From Lacrimispora xylanisolvens (lineage in GTDB: Bacteria; Bacillota; Clostridia; Lachnospirales; Lachnospiraceae): a DNA stretch of 64,000 nt. Position numbers and translations under genes: made by a program. The notes under the pieces are model-generated. The model did no database searches, was not told where the DNA came from, and was given only the letters and a program-made list of their open reading frames with translations. The stretch lies in contig NZ_PTJA01000005.1 of NCBI RefSeq assembly GCF_002934545.1, positions 186,001 through 250,000 of the forward strand, in the 5' to 3' direction. This document shows positions 43,247 through 52,536 of this stretch, piece by piece; position 1 is the stretch's first letter, and every line of letters begins with the position of its first letter.

Positions 43247-44659
43247 TTATGAAGCAGCCGTTTCTTCCCCGTATACACTGTCATCAAATCCAAGAATCCA
43301 TGTTGCCGCAAAGCTCACTGCAATTGTAATAACAACAGCTGCAACCGCAAAATAGAAATTGTTCATACTTCCGTCCGGATTCATGAATATAGGCATGGTA
43401 AAGAAGGATGGGGCTCCAAAATTAAATACTTTAACGGAAAAGATGGCACAGAATACGGCATTGGCAACGCAGGCGATCCAGGTTGCGATCAGCGGTCTCT
43501 TCATTCTTACGCAGATACCATATAATGTGGGTTCCGTAACACCTGCCAGAAATGATGTGATTGCACAAGATGAGGCAAGTGTCCTTAAATTTTTATTTTT
43601 TGTTTTGAACAGGCAGGCCAGTGCAACGCCAAACTGGGAAAAATTCATTCCGATAAATGCTGTAAATAACATATTGTCATATCCCACTGTTGAAAACATT
43701 GTCATGACCAGCGGAATCAGTGCAAGATGCATGCCGGTTAATACAAGAAGTGGTGCGAGACTGCCGATTACTAATACAGTCGCCCAGGGTGCTGCACTGT
43801 TAACTGCTCCCATAACTGCAAGAAGAGCATCTCCCAAATAGCTTCCAACAGGTCCTGTGACACACAACATAACAGGCATCATTATAATTACACACAACAG
43901 TGGTTTAAAGACAAACTTAATGGCCGACGGTACTATTTTTTCAACAAATCTCTCCACATATTTAAATACCCAGATTGTGAAAATAACAGGTATTACCGTT
44001 GATGAATAATCTACCGCCTTCACCGGAAGTCCGAAAAGATGTACGGGGGTGCCAAGGCTGGTAAACCCAATCAATGTGGGGCTGATAAAAACAACACCAA
44101 AGAATACACTCATCATGATATCGCAGCCAAATTTCTTCGCTGAAGTGTATGCCAGAAATACAGGGAGAAAATAAAGTGCTGCATTGCCAAACATTTTGAT
44201 GATGGTATAGGTTGTACCCTCTGTACTGAGTCCCAGTTTTGTCATAATCACAAGGATTGCGGAAATAAGACCGCTGCACATGATCAGAGGAATCGCAGGG
44301 CCAATGATTGCTGACAACACGTTTAGAAACATGGATAAGATACCCTGCTTCTCTGTCTTATCTCCTGCAGGTGCATTTAGCTTCTCACTCTCTGCTTTAT
44401 TTTCCTTTATATTAAATTTATTGATTATAATATCGTATACCTTTGCCACATCATTTCCGACTACTACCTGTACACCTCCAGCGCTTTCCACCACGCCAAG
44501 TATATCCGGATTCCTTTTCAGTGCGTCTAAGTCTGCCCGATCCATACTTAATAATTGAGTACGAACTCTGGTTGCACAATGAAAGATTTTGGTAATGTTA
44601 TCCGCTCCCCCAAGGCCTTTCACAATATCATCAGCTAGTGCATTATAGTTTTTTGCCAT
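43247..44659 (-). CDS. PTS beta-glucoside-type EIIBC permease
   Basis: A 470-residue phosphotransferase permease. The EIIB domain (residues 1-85) has the phospho-Cys C28 in ITKIFHCATRVRTQL. The EIIC domain follows with about ten transmembrane helices (LNVLSAIIGPAIPLIMCSGLISAILVI, VLTGMHLALIPLVMTMFS, TEPTLYGICVRMKRPLI). No EIIA domain is fused and none is encoded nearby, so a shared EIIA must supply phosphate. The ATG at 44659 follows AAGGAGGAGTTTAGT. It is read after the PRD regulator and before the MBL and GH1 genes; together they import and cleave a beta-glucoside. Confidence 0.94.
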   Translation of the reverse strand: MAKNYNALADDIVKGLGGADNITKIFHCATRVRTQLLSMDRADLDALKRNPDILGVVESAGGVQVVVGNDVAKVYDIIINKFNIKENKAESEKLNAPAGDKTEKQGILSMFLNVLSAIIGPAIPLIMCSGLISAILVIMTKLGLSTEGTTYTIIKMFGNAALYFLPVFLAYTSAKKFGCDIMMSVFFGVVFISPTLIGFTSLGTPVHLFGLPVKAVDYSSTVIPVIFTIWVFKYVERFVEKIVPSAIKFVFKPLLCVIIMMPVMLCVTGPVGSYLGDALLAVMGAVNSAAPWATVLVIGSLAPLLVLTGMHLALIPLVMTMFSTVGYDNMLFTAFIGMNFSQFGVALACLFKTKNKNLRTLASSCAITSFLAGVTEPTLYGICVRMKRPLIATWIACVANAVFCAIFSVKVFNFGAPSFFTMPIFMNPDGSMNNFYFAVAAVVITIAVSFAATWILGFDDSVYGEETAAS

Positions 44660-44705
44660 ACTAAACTCCTCCTTTTTCTCGTACATGCGTTTCCCTGATA
44701 ATGTT

Positions 44706-44766
44706 ATTATAATGTACAAAAAAATAATTGGAAATTCAAACTTTTTCGTCATTAATAGCGAAAAAG
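44706..44766 (-). promoter_or_regulatory. PTS operon promoter with upstream inverted repeat
   Basis: Minus strand TATAAT at 44711-44706 with TTCCAA 17 bases upstream (44734-44729). Just above the -35 lies TTTTTCG-(10)-CGAAAAA (44743-44766), 7-bp perfect arms. This is where a PRD-type activator would bind; because no T tract follows on the minus strand it is unlikely to be a terminator of the regulator gene. Confidence 0.6.
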
Positions 44767-44772
44767 AATGTA

Positions 44773-46554
44773 TTATGGCATACTTGCAATCTGGGCAGCG
44801 ACGAAATCAAAAAATTCCACGATATCCCCATCTCCTCCAAAATGGATCAGCCAGATGGTTGTAATCTGTTTTCCACCAAACTGGAATGGCTGTTCCAGCT
44901 CGATTTTGTGAAATAGATTTTTCCCACTTCTGTCATGTGAAATGATATAAAGTACTTTACTCCCAATACTTTCAATGGTTGTAACTTTCTCTTCAAATGG
45001 AATATCCAGATTCTCAAGCATTTCTTTTATGCTGTTACATTCACCAGATACCTTTATTTTATATCCTGGTTTCAAATATTTTTCGATCTGGAGCTTCATT
45101 CTGCCTATCTTCCATTCCGCCAACATCTCCTCCGTCTTTTTCTTTAACTGACTGAGCTGATGATTGTTAAAGAACAGATCGACATAAAAAAATCTCTTAT
45201 CGACCAGAGCCAGTTCCCTTTCTGTTGTCAGCAAAAGTTGTGTTTCTCCTTTGTACCTGCTTCTCTTATTTTCGAATAAATACATTGGAATTGCAGTGAT
45301 GATCCCGATCTGTTCTCCATTGCTTTTCTTTAACTTATTTTCCAGATTATATATACTGCTTGCACTATTATCACTGACAAGCAGCACATCTATTTTTTTA
45401 CGTTCTGATTCAACGGCAGTTGCAAGATAGAGGATTAGATATCCCAATTCTGCATCTGGGATGTCAATATTCAGTGACTGGCAAAGGCATGTTTTTAACA
45501 GGTGCAATTCCATGGGATAATGGGATAACAGGTCCTTGGTGTAATTGCCGACATTGGTTCTGCCGCTTCGGATTCTTCTGATCATTCGTTCCACGTGATC
45601 CGTCATGGCAGCTTTTAAATCTTTACTGATTTTCATTTTATATCCGGTTTCTACAGCCACCTGGTGTATAAATTCGTCAAGGTTTCTCCCAATATCAGCA
45701 TTAGCCATGGGACTTTTGCAGACGATATTAAGTTCCTGAATCCGTCCTTCCATGGACTGCTTTTCCGCTTCACTGAACAAATAGTCGAATTCTGCTTTCA
45801 CCTGATCAACGATTTCATTGGTAATGTCAGAAAGAAGGAGTCTGTCACATGGCATATCTTCTTCAAAACCCATTCTTGTCCTTGCAATGGAAATGAGAAG
45901 ATAGAAAACAAAGTCAGAATAGGCCTCTCCGCTTACGATAAAATCAAATTTAGTAAAAATTCTTCCTATTATTGATTCCATCTTTTTCTGATCCTCAAAA
46001 ATCATTTTCATCACTTCAGTGGTTTGAAAGTATTCACAGCTTCCAGTAATAGTTTTCATACAAAGAATTCGTTTCGTATTTTCCGGCGCGTCCAGACGGA
46101 TCCCTTTATTGCTTGATACTTTCAGAACAGCTCCTGCATTTCTTGCAACAATGCGCTTAACCTGCGGGATATCGGCACTTACGGATGATTTGGAATAGAA
46201 CAGCCGATCTGCTATGGTACCGATACTAATGTAATCTTTTTCAAACAACAAGAGCATCAGGATATGCTTGGAATGTATATACTTGTCTTTACTGGCTTTC
46301 TTACGCATGGCTTCGTTAAGAATGTATTGCAGTGTGCTCTGATCATCTTTCAGCCGATAGCCAAGTCTGTTATTGGATATAATTCCAGGCTCCCCAGACA
46401 GATTGTTTTGAGAAATAACGCTGTTGATATTTTTGATCTCATTTTGTAATGTACGGTTGCTGGCACCAATCATTTCTGCAAGAACCGATCCTTGTACCCA
46501 GGAATCTACGCCGGATAGAAAAGCCAGGATCTGACACTGTCGTTCTGTGAACAT
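44773..46554 (-). CDS. PRD-containing transcriptional activator (MtlR/ManR/LicR type)
   Basis: A 593-residue PTS-controlled regulator. Order: N-terminal HTH (MFTERQCQILAFLSG, LAEMIGASNRTLQNEIKNIN), a second HTH (ISIGTIADRLFYSKSSVSADIPQVKRIV), two PTS regulation domains (about residues 170-390, with LHLLKTCLCQSLNIDIPDAELGYLILYLATA), then a C-terminal EIIB/EIIA-like region (IDVLLVSDNSASSIYNLENKLKK). The ATG at 46554 follows GAGGTGAAATCC. It has DNA-binding rather than RNA-binding N-terminal domains, so it is an activator, not a BglG antiterminator. It directly precedes the PTS operon and probably acts on the inverted repeat at 44743-44766. Confidence 0.9.
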   Translation of the reverse strand: MFTERQCQILAFLSGVDSWVQGSVLAEMIGASNRTLQNEIKNINSVISQNNLSGEPGIISNNRLGYRLKDDQSTLQYILNEAMRKKASKDKYIHSKHILMLLLFEKDYISIGTIADRLFYSKSSVSADIPQVKRIVARNAGAVLKVSSNKGIRLDAPENTKRILCMKTITGSCEYFQTTEVMKMIFEDQKKMESIIGRIFTKFDFIVSGEAYSDFVFYLLISIARTRMGFEEDMPCDRLLLSDITNEIVDQVKAEFDYLFSEAEKQSMEGRIQELNIVCKSPMANADIGRNLDEFIHQVAVETGYKMKISKDLKAAMTDHVERMIRRIRSGRTNVGNYTKDLLSHYPMELHLLKTCLCQSLNIDIPDAELGYLILYLATAVESERKKIDVLLVSDNSASSIYNLENKLKKSNGEQIGIITAIPMYLFENKRSRYKGETQLLLTTERELALVDKRFFYVDLFFNNHQLSQLKKKTEEMLAEWKIGRMKLQIEKYLKPGYKIKVSGECNSIKEMLENLDIPFEEKVTTIESIGSKVLYIISHDRSGKNLFHKIELEQPFQFGGKQITTIWLIHFGGDGDIVEFFDFVAAQIASMP

Positions 46555-46608
46555 GGATTTCACCTCTTTTCGGTAAGATGCTTGATGGCTATCATTATAA
46601 ATGAAAAG

Positions 46609-46628
46609 CGGAGGCTTTCATACCTCCG
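46609..46628 (-). terminator. Hairpin ending the DUF2809-side transcript
   Basis: CGGAGG (46609-46614) pairs with CCTCCG (46623-46628) with an 8-base loop; on the minus strand CTTTTCATTT follows. It lies 143 bases past the DUF2809 stop and 55 bases before the PRD gene start, so it could also be a leader hairpin of that gene. Confidence 0.55.
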
Positions 46629-46771
46629 TGATTTCATGATTCTTGATAATTGATTTATTTTATACTAATTTAAATACTTCCTATTTAGAAATAATCTTAT
46701 ACGCGATACTGAGATGTTGACATCGTTTTTTGGTATGCTGCCTTTATTATTCTTGCCAATTTAGGTCTCAT

Positions 46772-47170
46772 TTAAAGCATACTTCTGCCTTTTATCCTCT
46801 CGAATGCTTCAAGCAAAAGACACCCAACACCATAACAGGCAATATCTTTTATATCAAACACCGAACCTAATACGATTCTTAAAAACCTGTTATCTTCCAG
46901 CCCAAGTATGTGTACTAATTTGAAATATTGCAACACCTCGACTCCTGCTGCAAACAAGAATACATACAATGGAAGTAATCTGCATTTTTCTGGTATAAAG
47001 ATTCTTGTAAAGCTATACACCAAAATTACTACCAACATATCTCCTACATATGGCCGTATAAAAGAATCATGTACATATAACGCAATTATCACTTCTATAA
47101 GCAGGAGCAATGCAAATGCAATCCCATACTTAATTCTTAACTGTTTTCTTTTTGTCTTTTGTAAGTTCAT
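46772..47170 (-). CDS. DUF2809 family membrane protein
   Basis: A 132-residue protein with about four transmembrane segments (KYGIAFALLLLIEVIIALYV, VGDMLVVILVYSFTRIFI, LPLYVFLFAAGVEVLQYF, IKDIACYGVGCLLLEAFERI). The motif DSFIRPYVGDMLVVILVYSF and the VEVLQYF...LGSVFDIKDIACYGVG pattern match DUF2809, a VanZ-like family of unknown function. The ATG at 47170 has GGAGAG 3 bases upstream and overlaps the MmcQ/YjbR gene by 41 bases. It is the last gene of a long co-directional run starting with the HPr-like gene. No link to the nuclease genes beyond position is evident. Confidence 0.82.
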   Translation of the reverse strand: MNLQKTKRKQLRIKYGIAFALLLLIEVIIALYVHDSFIRPYVGDMLVVILVYSFTRIFIPEKCRLLPLYVFLFAAGVEVLQYFKLVHILGLEDNRFLRIVLGSVFDIKDIACYGVGCLLLEAFERIKGRSML

Positions 47171-47489
47171 AACTCTCTCCAATCATTCTGATAATGTCTT
47201 TATCTGGAATCGTGCCATCGAGAATTATGGAATTCCAATGTTCTTTATTTTGATGATATGCCGGCATTACAGAAGTAAATGTGCTCCTCCAGAAATCTCT
47301 CCACTCCGGGTCACATTTAACGTTTATCCAGATATTGCCTTCCCTCTCATAGATCCAGGCAAATGCTTTCTTATTGGTCTTATGGCGAATTAAGGTCCAG
47401 TTACTATCGTGAAAGGGATAATCCTCATAGACTTCTTTTAATTTCATGCATAAAGCTATTACTTCTGAGCGTTCTTTCAAAATCATCAC
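47130..47489 (-). CDS. MmcQ/YjbR family protein
   Basis: A 119-residue protein of the MmcQ/YjbR (CyaY-like fold) family: VYEDYPFHDSNWTLIRHKTNKKAFAWIYEREGNIWINVKCDPEWRDFWRSTF... and YHQNKEHWNSIILDGTIPDKDIIRMIGESYELT, which is the conserved C-terminal DGTIPDKDI motif. Members bind DNA or nucleotides in some reports, but the biochemical role is unsettled. The start is uncertain between GTG 47489 and ATG 47486. It lies 29 bases after the NUDIX gene and overlaps the DUF2809 gene, so it belongs to the same transcript as the nuclease/helicase cassette. Confidence 0.85.
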   Translation of the reverse strand: MMILKERSEVIALCMKLKEVYEDYPFHDSNWTLIRHKTNKKAFAWIYEREGNIWINVKCDPEWRDFWRSTFTSVMPAYHQNKEHWNSIILDGTIPDKDIIRMIGESYELTKDKKKTVKN

Positions 47490-47518
47490 CTTCTTTAAAC
47501 AATTATGGAAATAGCAAT

Positions 47519-47920
47519 CTATATAGACATACGAATTTTATCTACTAAAGTTATATCCGCAGGTAACCAGCCCACTGAATTCATTTCTTCCTTCGTCAGC
47601 CATTTTGCATCCTCATGCTCTTTTAAAACAAGATCTCCGGCAACAATTTCTGACCAGAAACAATCCATAGACAGATGGAATGTAGGATAATCATATTCAA
47701 TGGTATGGATCAACTCTCCTACTGAAATCTCTGTATCTAATTCTTCCTTTATCTCTCTCACTAGTGCCTCTTGCGGAGTCTCACCATCTTCAATTTTACC
47801 ACCAGGAAATTCCCAACCACCTTTTAAATCGCCATAACCACGTTGGGTAGCAAAAATAATTGGTTCTCCCTTTTCATTTAAACCCTTAATCACTGCAGCT
47901 ACTACTCTAACTATTTTCAT
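47519..47920 (-). CDS. NUDIX (MutT-like) pyrophosphohydrolase
   Basis: A 133-residue NUDIX hydrolase that cleaves nucleoside triphosphates or related diphosphates. The Nudix box is complete at residues 40-62 (G-GKIEDGETPQEALVREIKEEL, G-x5-E-x7-REUxEE). The flanking sequence (VVAAVIKGLNEKGEPIIFATQRGYGDLKGGWEFPG, SEIVAGDLVLKEHEDAKWLTKEEM) resembles (d)NTP-sanitising 8-oxo-dGTPase/CTP pyrophosphohydrolase members. It overlaps the end of the helicase gene by 4 bases (ATGA), so it is translationally coupled. Together with the MazG-like enzyme upstream it gives the cassette two nucleotide-cleaving activities. Confidence 0.93.
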   Translation of the reverse strand: MKIVRVVAAVIKGLNEKGEPIIFATQRGYGDLKGGWEFPGGKIEDGETPQEALVREIKEELDTEISVGELIHTIEYDYPTFHLSMDCFWSEIVAGDLVLKEHEDAKWLTKEEMNSVGWLPADITLVDKIRMSI

Positions 47921-50900
47921 CCTGCCTTCACTTCCTCTTTTTTAATATTACTTTGTAGATAACGCAAAAGATCCTCTCTAACAGCATGATGCATCTTCAT
48001 TTGAAACTTAGCGATATCACGTTCTTTTCCATAATTATCGTTCTTACGAGCTGGTATAGCCTCTATTATTTCAAACTGACCTACATAATAGAAATCAGTT
48101 TCTGCATCACTTTTCTTAACTAAAAGATGTTTTCTCTGTGCTGTCATTACATCCGCAACATAAGAGCTCTTAATTCCTCTTCCTATCTGAGAATCCCATC
48201 GAAAGATCATATTATCTTCAAAGGCATCTGCATAATCCGGTTTTCCATCAACATAATTTTTATCATCAGAACTTTCCTCTTTATGATATGTTACAAATAT
48301 AAACAAATCTTCATCTATTCGCTTCATACCATACATAATTGAGGATAAATCCTTACCACAATTCATTAGTAGACTCACATCACGCCTTGAATATTTTTCA
48401 TACAAAACAAATGGCGTGCCATTTTCCTGATTAATTAGATACCTCTCCTTATATCTTCTAAGTCCAACTTCAATAATATCATTGACTTGTTTGTAGAATT
48501 CCATATGGAGAAGACGGTCGGCAAAACTCTTAAGCCTTTGTAGTGTTCTCTTTGCATCGTAATTTACAATATTAATATGACAGTATTTTTTGTACTCTTC
48601 CTCTTTACTTACAAATTTTCCTTGTAGAACTTCTATCGCATTATTAAAAGAGGTTAAGTCAAGCTTATACCCGTATGTATCCTGAAACTCCTGTTTAATC
48701 TCATCCACATAAATTACTTCATGGTTTAGAAAGCGCTTTAATATCTCAAGTTCGTATGGTCTTGTTCCACTCAATATCGTTTTCGACAAATACTCTAATG
48801 TAATCATTTCCTGTTCTGTTATCTTTTCTGTATAAAGCTCCTTCTCTACAGACACTAAGAAATTCTGATAGGTCTTATATTCTCTGATAATTAAAAGTGG
48901 ATCTGTTTCTCCATTTTCGTAGAAATCCAAAAGATACGGGACTCTACCCAAGCGATTTTTCAGAGAAATATAGCTTTCTCTGATAATCGATTTCATTCCT
49001 TTAATCTTATCAATTGACGAAAAAATCTTTTCTTTTGCAATCTCATCAAAATGAACCGTAGAAGCACCCGGTATGGTACTGTTTCCACTAATAATATATT
49101 TTCGAATCGTGTCTGGATTATAAGAACGATCTCCTGATAATGCGACTGGAATCATGAAGTTATTATTATAATTACCAATAAAATCTAGAATTACAACATA
49201 TTCTTTTCCTTCCGCTTTCCTTAGACCTCTTCCCAACTGCTGAATAAATACAATCGGTGACTGCGTAGGTCGAAGCATAATTACCTGATTAACTTCAACA
49301 ATATCTACACCTTCATTTAAGATTTCTACTGAAAATATGTAATCCAAGGATTGTCTGTTTTCAAGATCAACATCTTCATCCATTGCCAACCTCTCAAATG
49401 CTTCCTGCCGTTCCTCCTCAGAGGCATTGCCATTCAAGGCGATTGTTCTATATAATTTACCATTTGACGGATTAATGATCTGATTAAATTTTGCTGATAG
49501 TTCTTCAGACTCGTCTATTCGGCTGCAAAATATTAATCCCTTTACTCTATCGCCACTATATCCATAATAATTAGCTTGCTCAATAATATGTCGTACTCGT
49601 TCATCCCCAGTTAACTGATTAAAATCCCTTTCAGAAATATTTTTGGCTTTAATCTTCTTATCATCCATCATTGAAATATCACTGATTCCAAAATAATGAA
49701 ATGGGCAGAGCATATTTTCTTCCATAGCTTGCTGAAGACGTATCTCATAAGCTATTTGGTAATTAAAAATCTCGTAAATATTCTTCTCCGCAACATTATC
49801 ATTTCGCGTATCAGGGGTTGCCGTCATGCCAAGCCAAAGCCTGGGTTTGAAATAATTCATTACTTTTTGATAAGTATCTGCAGAGATATGATGAGCTTCA
49901 TCCAGTATAATACAATCAAACTCATCATAATTATATTTAAATAAATGTTCATCTCTGTTCAAGGTCTGAACTGTTGCAAATACAAAATCACAATCATATT
50001 CATGATACCCAGCTCCGACTAACCCCATTGAGACTGACTTATCAAATACCTTTTGATAAGATTTCCTGGACTGACGCGCAAGCTGCCCTCTATGAACTAG
50101 AAATAATACTCTTTTAAACGCAAGCTCACGCATTGCAAATGCTGAAGCATAAGTTTTTCCAGTTCCTGTCGCTGAAATCAGAAGTGCTCTTTCTTTACCA
50201 GCATTTAATATTTTTCTAAGATTTGTAATGAACCCAACCTGCATATTATTTGGCTGTAATCTGTATTTTTCAATAGATGGAATCTCGTCTTGCTTGGCAA
50301 TCTTACGTTGGCGCTTAATGAAATTATATCGTTCTTCATAATTTTGATAAAATTCATCAAACTCAAGTGAATATCTGGAATCCCAAAGTTCATAGAATTC
50401 TTCAACAATTTCCTGGGCCATCTCTCCCTGCTCAGTCGATATAACTCTTGTATTCCATTCTCGATTAATTGTTAATGCTGCGCTTGTAATATTGGAACTA
50501 CCAATTATAATTCGATAGATTTCTTCCTTTTTAAATATATACCCCTTCGTATGAAATCCTTTATCAGCCGCTTCTACATCAAACATTTTAAGCGTAATAT
50601 TTTTAAGTTCATTTAACTTTTTTAGTGCCTTAGGTTCACTAAAATTCAAATAATTGGTTGTTAGAATCTCTCCATGAATGTTTTTCTTCTCAAGTTCCTT
50701 CAACGTCTGAAGAAGGGGAGTAATTCCCCCCATTGTTATAAAAGCAACACTTATTTGAAACTGATCACATGTTAAAAGCTCATTCTCTATAGTCGATAAT
50801 ACTTTTTTACCTTCTTTATGATTATTCGAAACAAACTGAGGTTTGTAAGCCAAATTAGATGAAAACGTTCCATCAACATATGCTGTTTCAAAGCCATTCC

Positions 50901-50928
50901 TAATTTCAGCCAATTTTTCTTTTGTCAT
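47917..50928 (-). CDS. PLD-nuclease/SF2 helicase/DUF3427 protein
   Basis: A 1003-residue multidomain enzyme. Residues about 40-185 are a phospholipase D-like nuclease domain with one HKD-type motif: H126-x-K128 in GFHTKGYIF and GSSN at 143-146. Residues about 225-640 are a superfamily 2 helicase: Walker A SATGTGKT (252-259), DEAH box in FDCIILDEAHHIS, LWLGMTATP, LIFCSRIDESEELS, and motif VI QLGRGLRK. The C-terminal third matches DUF3427. Such proteins resemble restriction-type translocases acting on DNA. The HNH nuclease gene ends 15 bases upstream and the NUDIX gene overlaps downstream. No methyltransferase is nearby, so it is not a standard restriction system. Role in phage or plasmid defence is likely but unproven. 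Confidence 0.9.
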   Translation of the reverse strand: MTKEKLAEIRNGFETAYVDGTFSSNLAYKPQFVSNNHKEGKKVLSTIENELLTCDQFQISVAFITMGGITPLLQTLKELEKKNIHGEILTTNYLNFSEPKALKKLNELKNITLKMFDVEAADKGFHTKGYIFKKEEIYRIIIGSSNITSAALTINREWNTRVISTEQGEMAQEIVEEFYELWDSRYSLEFDEFYQNYEERYNFIKRQRKIAKQDEIPSIEKYRLQPNNMQVGFITNLRKILNAGKERALLISATGTGKTYASAFAMRELAFKRVLFLVHRGQLARQSRKSYQKVFDKSVSMGLVGAGYHEYDCDFVFATVQTLNRDEHLFKYNYDEFDCIILDEAHHISADTYQKVMNYFKPRLWLGMTATPDTRNDNVAEKNIYEIFNYQIAYEIRLQQAMEENMLCPFHYFGISDISMMDDKKIKAKNISERDFNQLTGDERVRHIIEQANYYGYSGDRVKGLIFCSRIDESEELSAKFNQIINPSNGKLYRTIALNGNASEEERQEAFERLAMDEDVDLENRQSLDYIFSVEILNEGVDIVEVNQVIMLRPTQSPIVFIQQLGRGLRKAEGKEYVVILDFIGNYNNNFMIPVALSGDRSYNPDTIRKYIISGNSTIPGASTVHFDEIAKEKIFSSIDKIKGMKSIIRESYISLKNRLGRVPYLLDFYENGETDPLLIIREYKTYQNFLVSVEKELYTEKITEQEMITLEYLSKTILSGTRPYELEILKRFLNHEVIYVDEIKQEFQDTYGYKLDLTSFNNAIEVLQGKFVSKEEEYKKYCHINIVNYDAKRTLQRLKSFADRLLHMEFYKQVNDIIEVGLRRYKERYLINQENGTPFVLYEKYSRRDVSLLMNCGKDLSSIMYGMKRIDEDLFIFVTYHKEESSDDKNYVDGKPDYADAFEDNMIFRWDSQIGRGIKSSYVADVMTAQRKHLLVKKSDAETDFYYVGQFEIIEAIPARKNDNYGKERDIAKFQMKMHHAVREDLLRYLQSNIKKEEVKAG

Positions 50929-50943
50929 GTACCCATTCCCCTT

Positions 50944-52113
50944 TTACCAAATTTGGTACCCTTGTCTTCTTGCCGAATCATAAACCGGCTGCATGTTTTT
51001 CTCAAGAATATGATAAAATTCCTCTTTAGAATTTCCCTTTCTATATAGCTCCTGATTTGCCCATATGGAATGCAAATTATCCCGAAAGCAAGACTCGTAC
51101 TTTTTTCTAATATCTGGCTTTCTTTCATCATGAATTATACCATACAAAATATACTGATTACTTGCAAATCGTCCAAAAAACGGATCCCACTTTGGAAGCT
51201 TATTACTTTTCGATGAATTTAGCGCGGAATCCATAGGCATTAAATTCCACAATTCATCGTTCATTACGAAGGACCAAGGAATAAAATGATCCACATCGTA
51301 ACTTCCCTTTACTATCGGTGAATTTTTAAAGACATCCACGATAGGTTTCTCATCCAAAACTGCTTCCCAAAGTTTCCTAACGCTATTAAGCCTGCGCATT
51401 TTTTCATCCATTGGTGCTAGCTTATATATAAGTCCTGGGACTTCATGATTATTATTCTGAAGCCACTTTACCTTTTCATACTGAATCCAGCCAAGAATCG
51501 ATACGGTATTGTCCTGAATCATCTTGATCCATGATTCATTAAAATAGACTTCTTTCTTAAGTTTACTTCCTGTTCCAAGTGTATAGGGCAGTAATGATAT
51601 CTGATTGACACGTTCGATATAAGAAACCATTCTTTGAGTGCTGCCCCAATCCGCTCTTTCATTACACTTATCGAAAAATCCTGAAAGCGCTCGATACGGA
51701 ACCATATGAGTTAACTGATCTTTATAAAGTGCTAATTCTTTATCATGCTGTTTTATTTTATTCTTAATTTCTATCTTGGAAGCATTTCCTGGAAGCTGGC
51801 TTAACTCCTGAAGCGTAAGAACAGCTCTTTCCAACCCATCTTTTATCTGGCCTTCAATCACACCGCTTAGATGAATATGAAATTCTAAAACCGTATACCA
51901 TGCATTTGCAATCATCTCATCAATAATATCATTAAAGCTGGTCTCTTTTAAGCCTTCTGAAATTAAATGAACGATTGCCTCAAGCCAATAGAACTTATAG
52001 CAGTATGACGGATTCTTCATCATAAGAGAGAATGCCTCTATATCAAGACTGTTATAATACCTGCCATTAATATTTAATTGATATCCGATTTTTCCATAAT
52101 CAAATTGAGGCAT
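50944..52113 (-). CDS. HNH endonuclease-domain protein
   Basis: A 389-residue protein. Most of it is helical and unrecognised (residues 1-260). The C-terminal part holds an HNH nuclease: DVDHFIPWSFVMNDELWNLMPMDSALNSSKSNKLP (273-307), where D275-H276 begins the first strand and N290 and N299 follow in the usual positions. A further conserved stretch follows (DPFFGRFASNQYILYG). It is immediately upstream (15 bases) of the PLD-helicase gene and 52 bases after the MazG-like gene. The combination suggests a nuclease guided or fed by the helicase. No signal for targeting specificity is visible. Confidence 0.85.
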   Translation of the reverse strand: MPQFDYGKIGYQLNINGRYYNSLDIEAFSLMMKNPSYCYKFYWLEAIVHLISEGLKETSFNDIIDEMIANAWYTVLEFHIHLSGVIEGQIKDGLERAVLTLQELSQLPGNASKIEIKNKIKQHDKELALYKDQLTHMVPYRALSGFFDKCNERADWGSTQRMVSYIERVNQISLLPYTLGTGSKLKKEVYFNESWIKMIQDNTVSILGWIQYEKVKWLQNNNHEVPGLIYKLAPMDEKMRRLNSVRKLWEAVLDEKPIVDVFKNSPIVKGSYDVDHFIPWSFVMNDELWNLMPMDSALNSSKSNKLPKWDPFFGRFASNQYILYGIIHDERKPDIRKKYESCFRDNLHSIWANQELYRKGNSKEEFYHILEKNMQPVYDSARRQGYQIW

Positions 52114-52165
52114 TTATCCTCATCCCCCTTGTCTTACGTGAACTGGTACTTATCGTTTTTCTGAA

Positions 52166-52507
52166 TCATCTCAGTTTCAGTTGATCATATTTTTCCTTGC
52201 TGTCCTTCGCTAATTCTACTGGATACTTTTCATTGTTTCTTTTAATCTTCGCCTGTACGATCTCATCTAAATCAAGATCGCATGCATCTGCCATAAGCAC
52301 ACAGTAATTTATAACATCAGCAAGTTCTTCTCTTATCTTATCCATCTTCTCGGTGCATTTCACATCCTCAGCACTCCACTGAAAAACTTCCAACAGTTCA
52401 GCCGCTTCCAGAGAAATTGATATGGCTAAATCTTTCGGATTATGAAATTGTCTCCAGTTACGATCATCACGAAATTGCAATATCTTATTTATTGTATCTT
52501 GTGTCAT
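52166..52507 (-). CDS. MazG-like nucleotide pyrophosphohydrolase
   Basis: A 113-residue all-alpha NTP pyrophosphatase. The metal-binding ExxE...ExxD pattern is present as E34/E37 in SLEAAELLEVFQW and E61/D64 in REELADVINYCVLMADA. The length and sequence match the dCTPase/RS21-C6-like branch rather than two-domain MazG. AGAGGG lies 7 bases before the ATG. It starts 29 bases after the MBL hydrolase gene and precedes the HNH gene. Known family members hydrolyse dNTPs or, for phage-related ones, modified or alarmone nucleotides; in this context it may deplete nucleotides or remove toxic products of the nucleases. Confidence 0.92.
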   Translation of the reverse strand: MTQDTINKILQFRDDRNWRQFHNPKDLAISISLEAAELLEVFQWSAEDVKCTEKMDKIREELADVINYCVLMADACDLDLDEIVQAKIKRNNEKYPVELAKDSKEKYDQLKLR

Positions 52508-52536
52508 CCATATTCCCTCTTACTTTATGCTGATTT

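Noticed and set aside
47917-52113. Type I restriction or BREX system
   Set aside because: There is a helicase and an HNH nuclease but no methyltransferase, specificity subunit, PglZ or BrxC-like gene.
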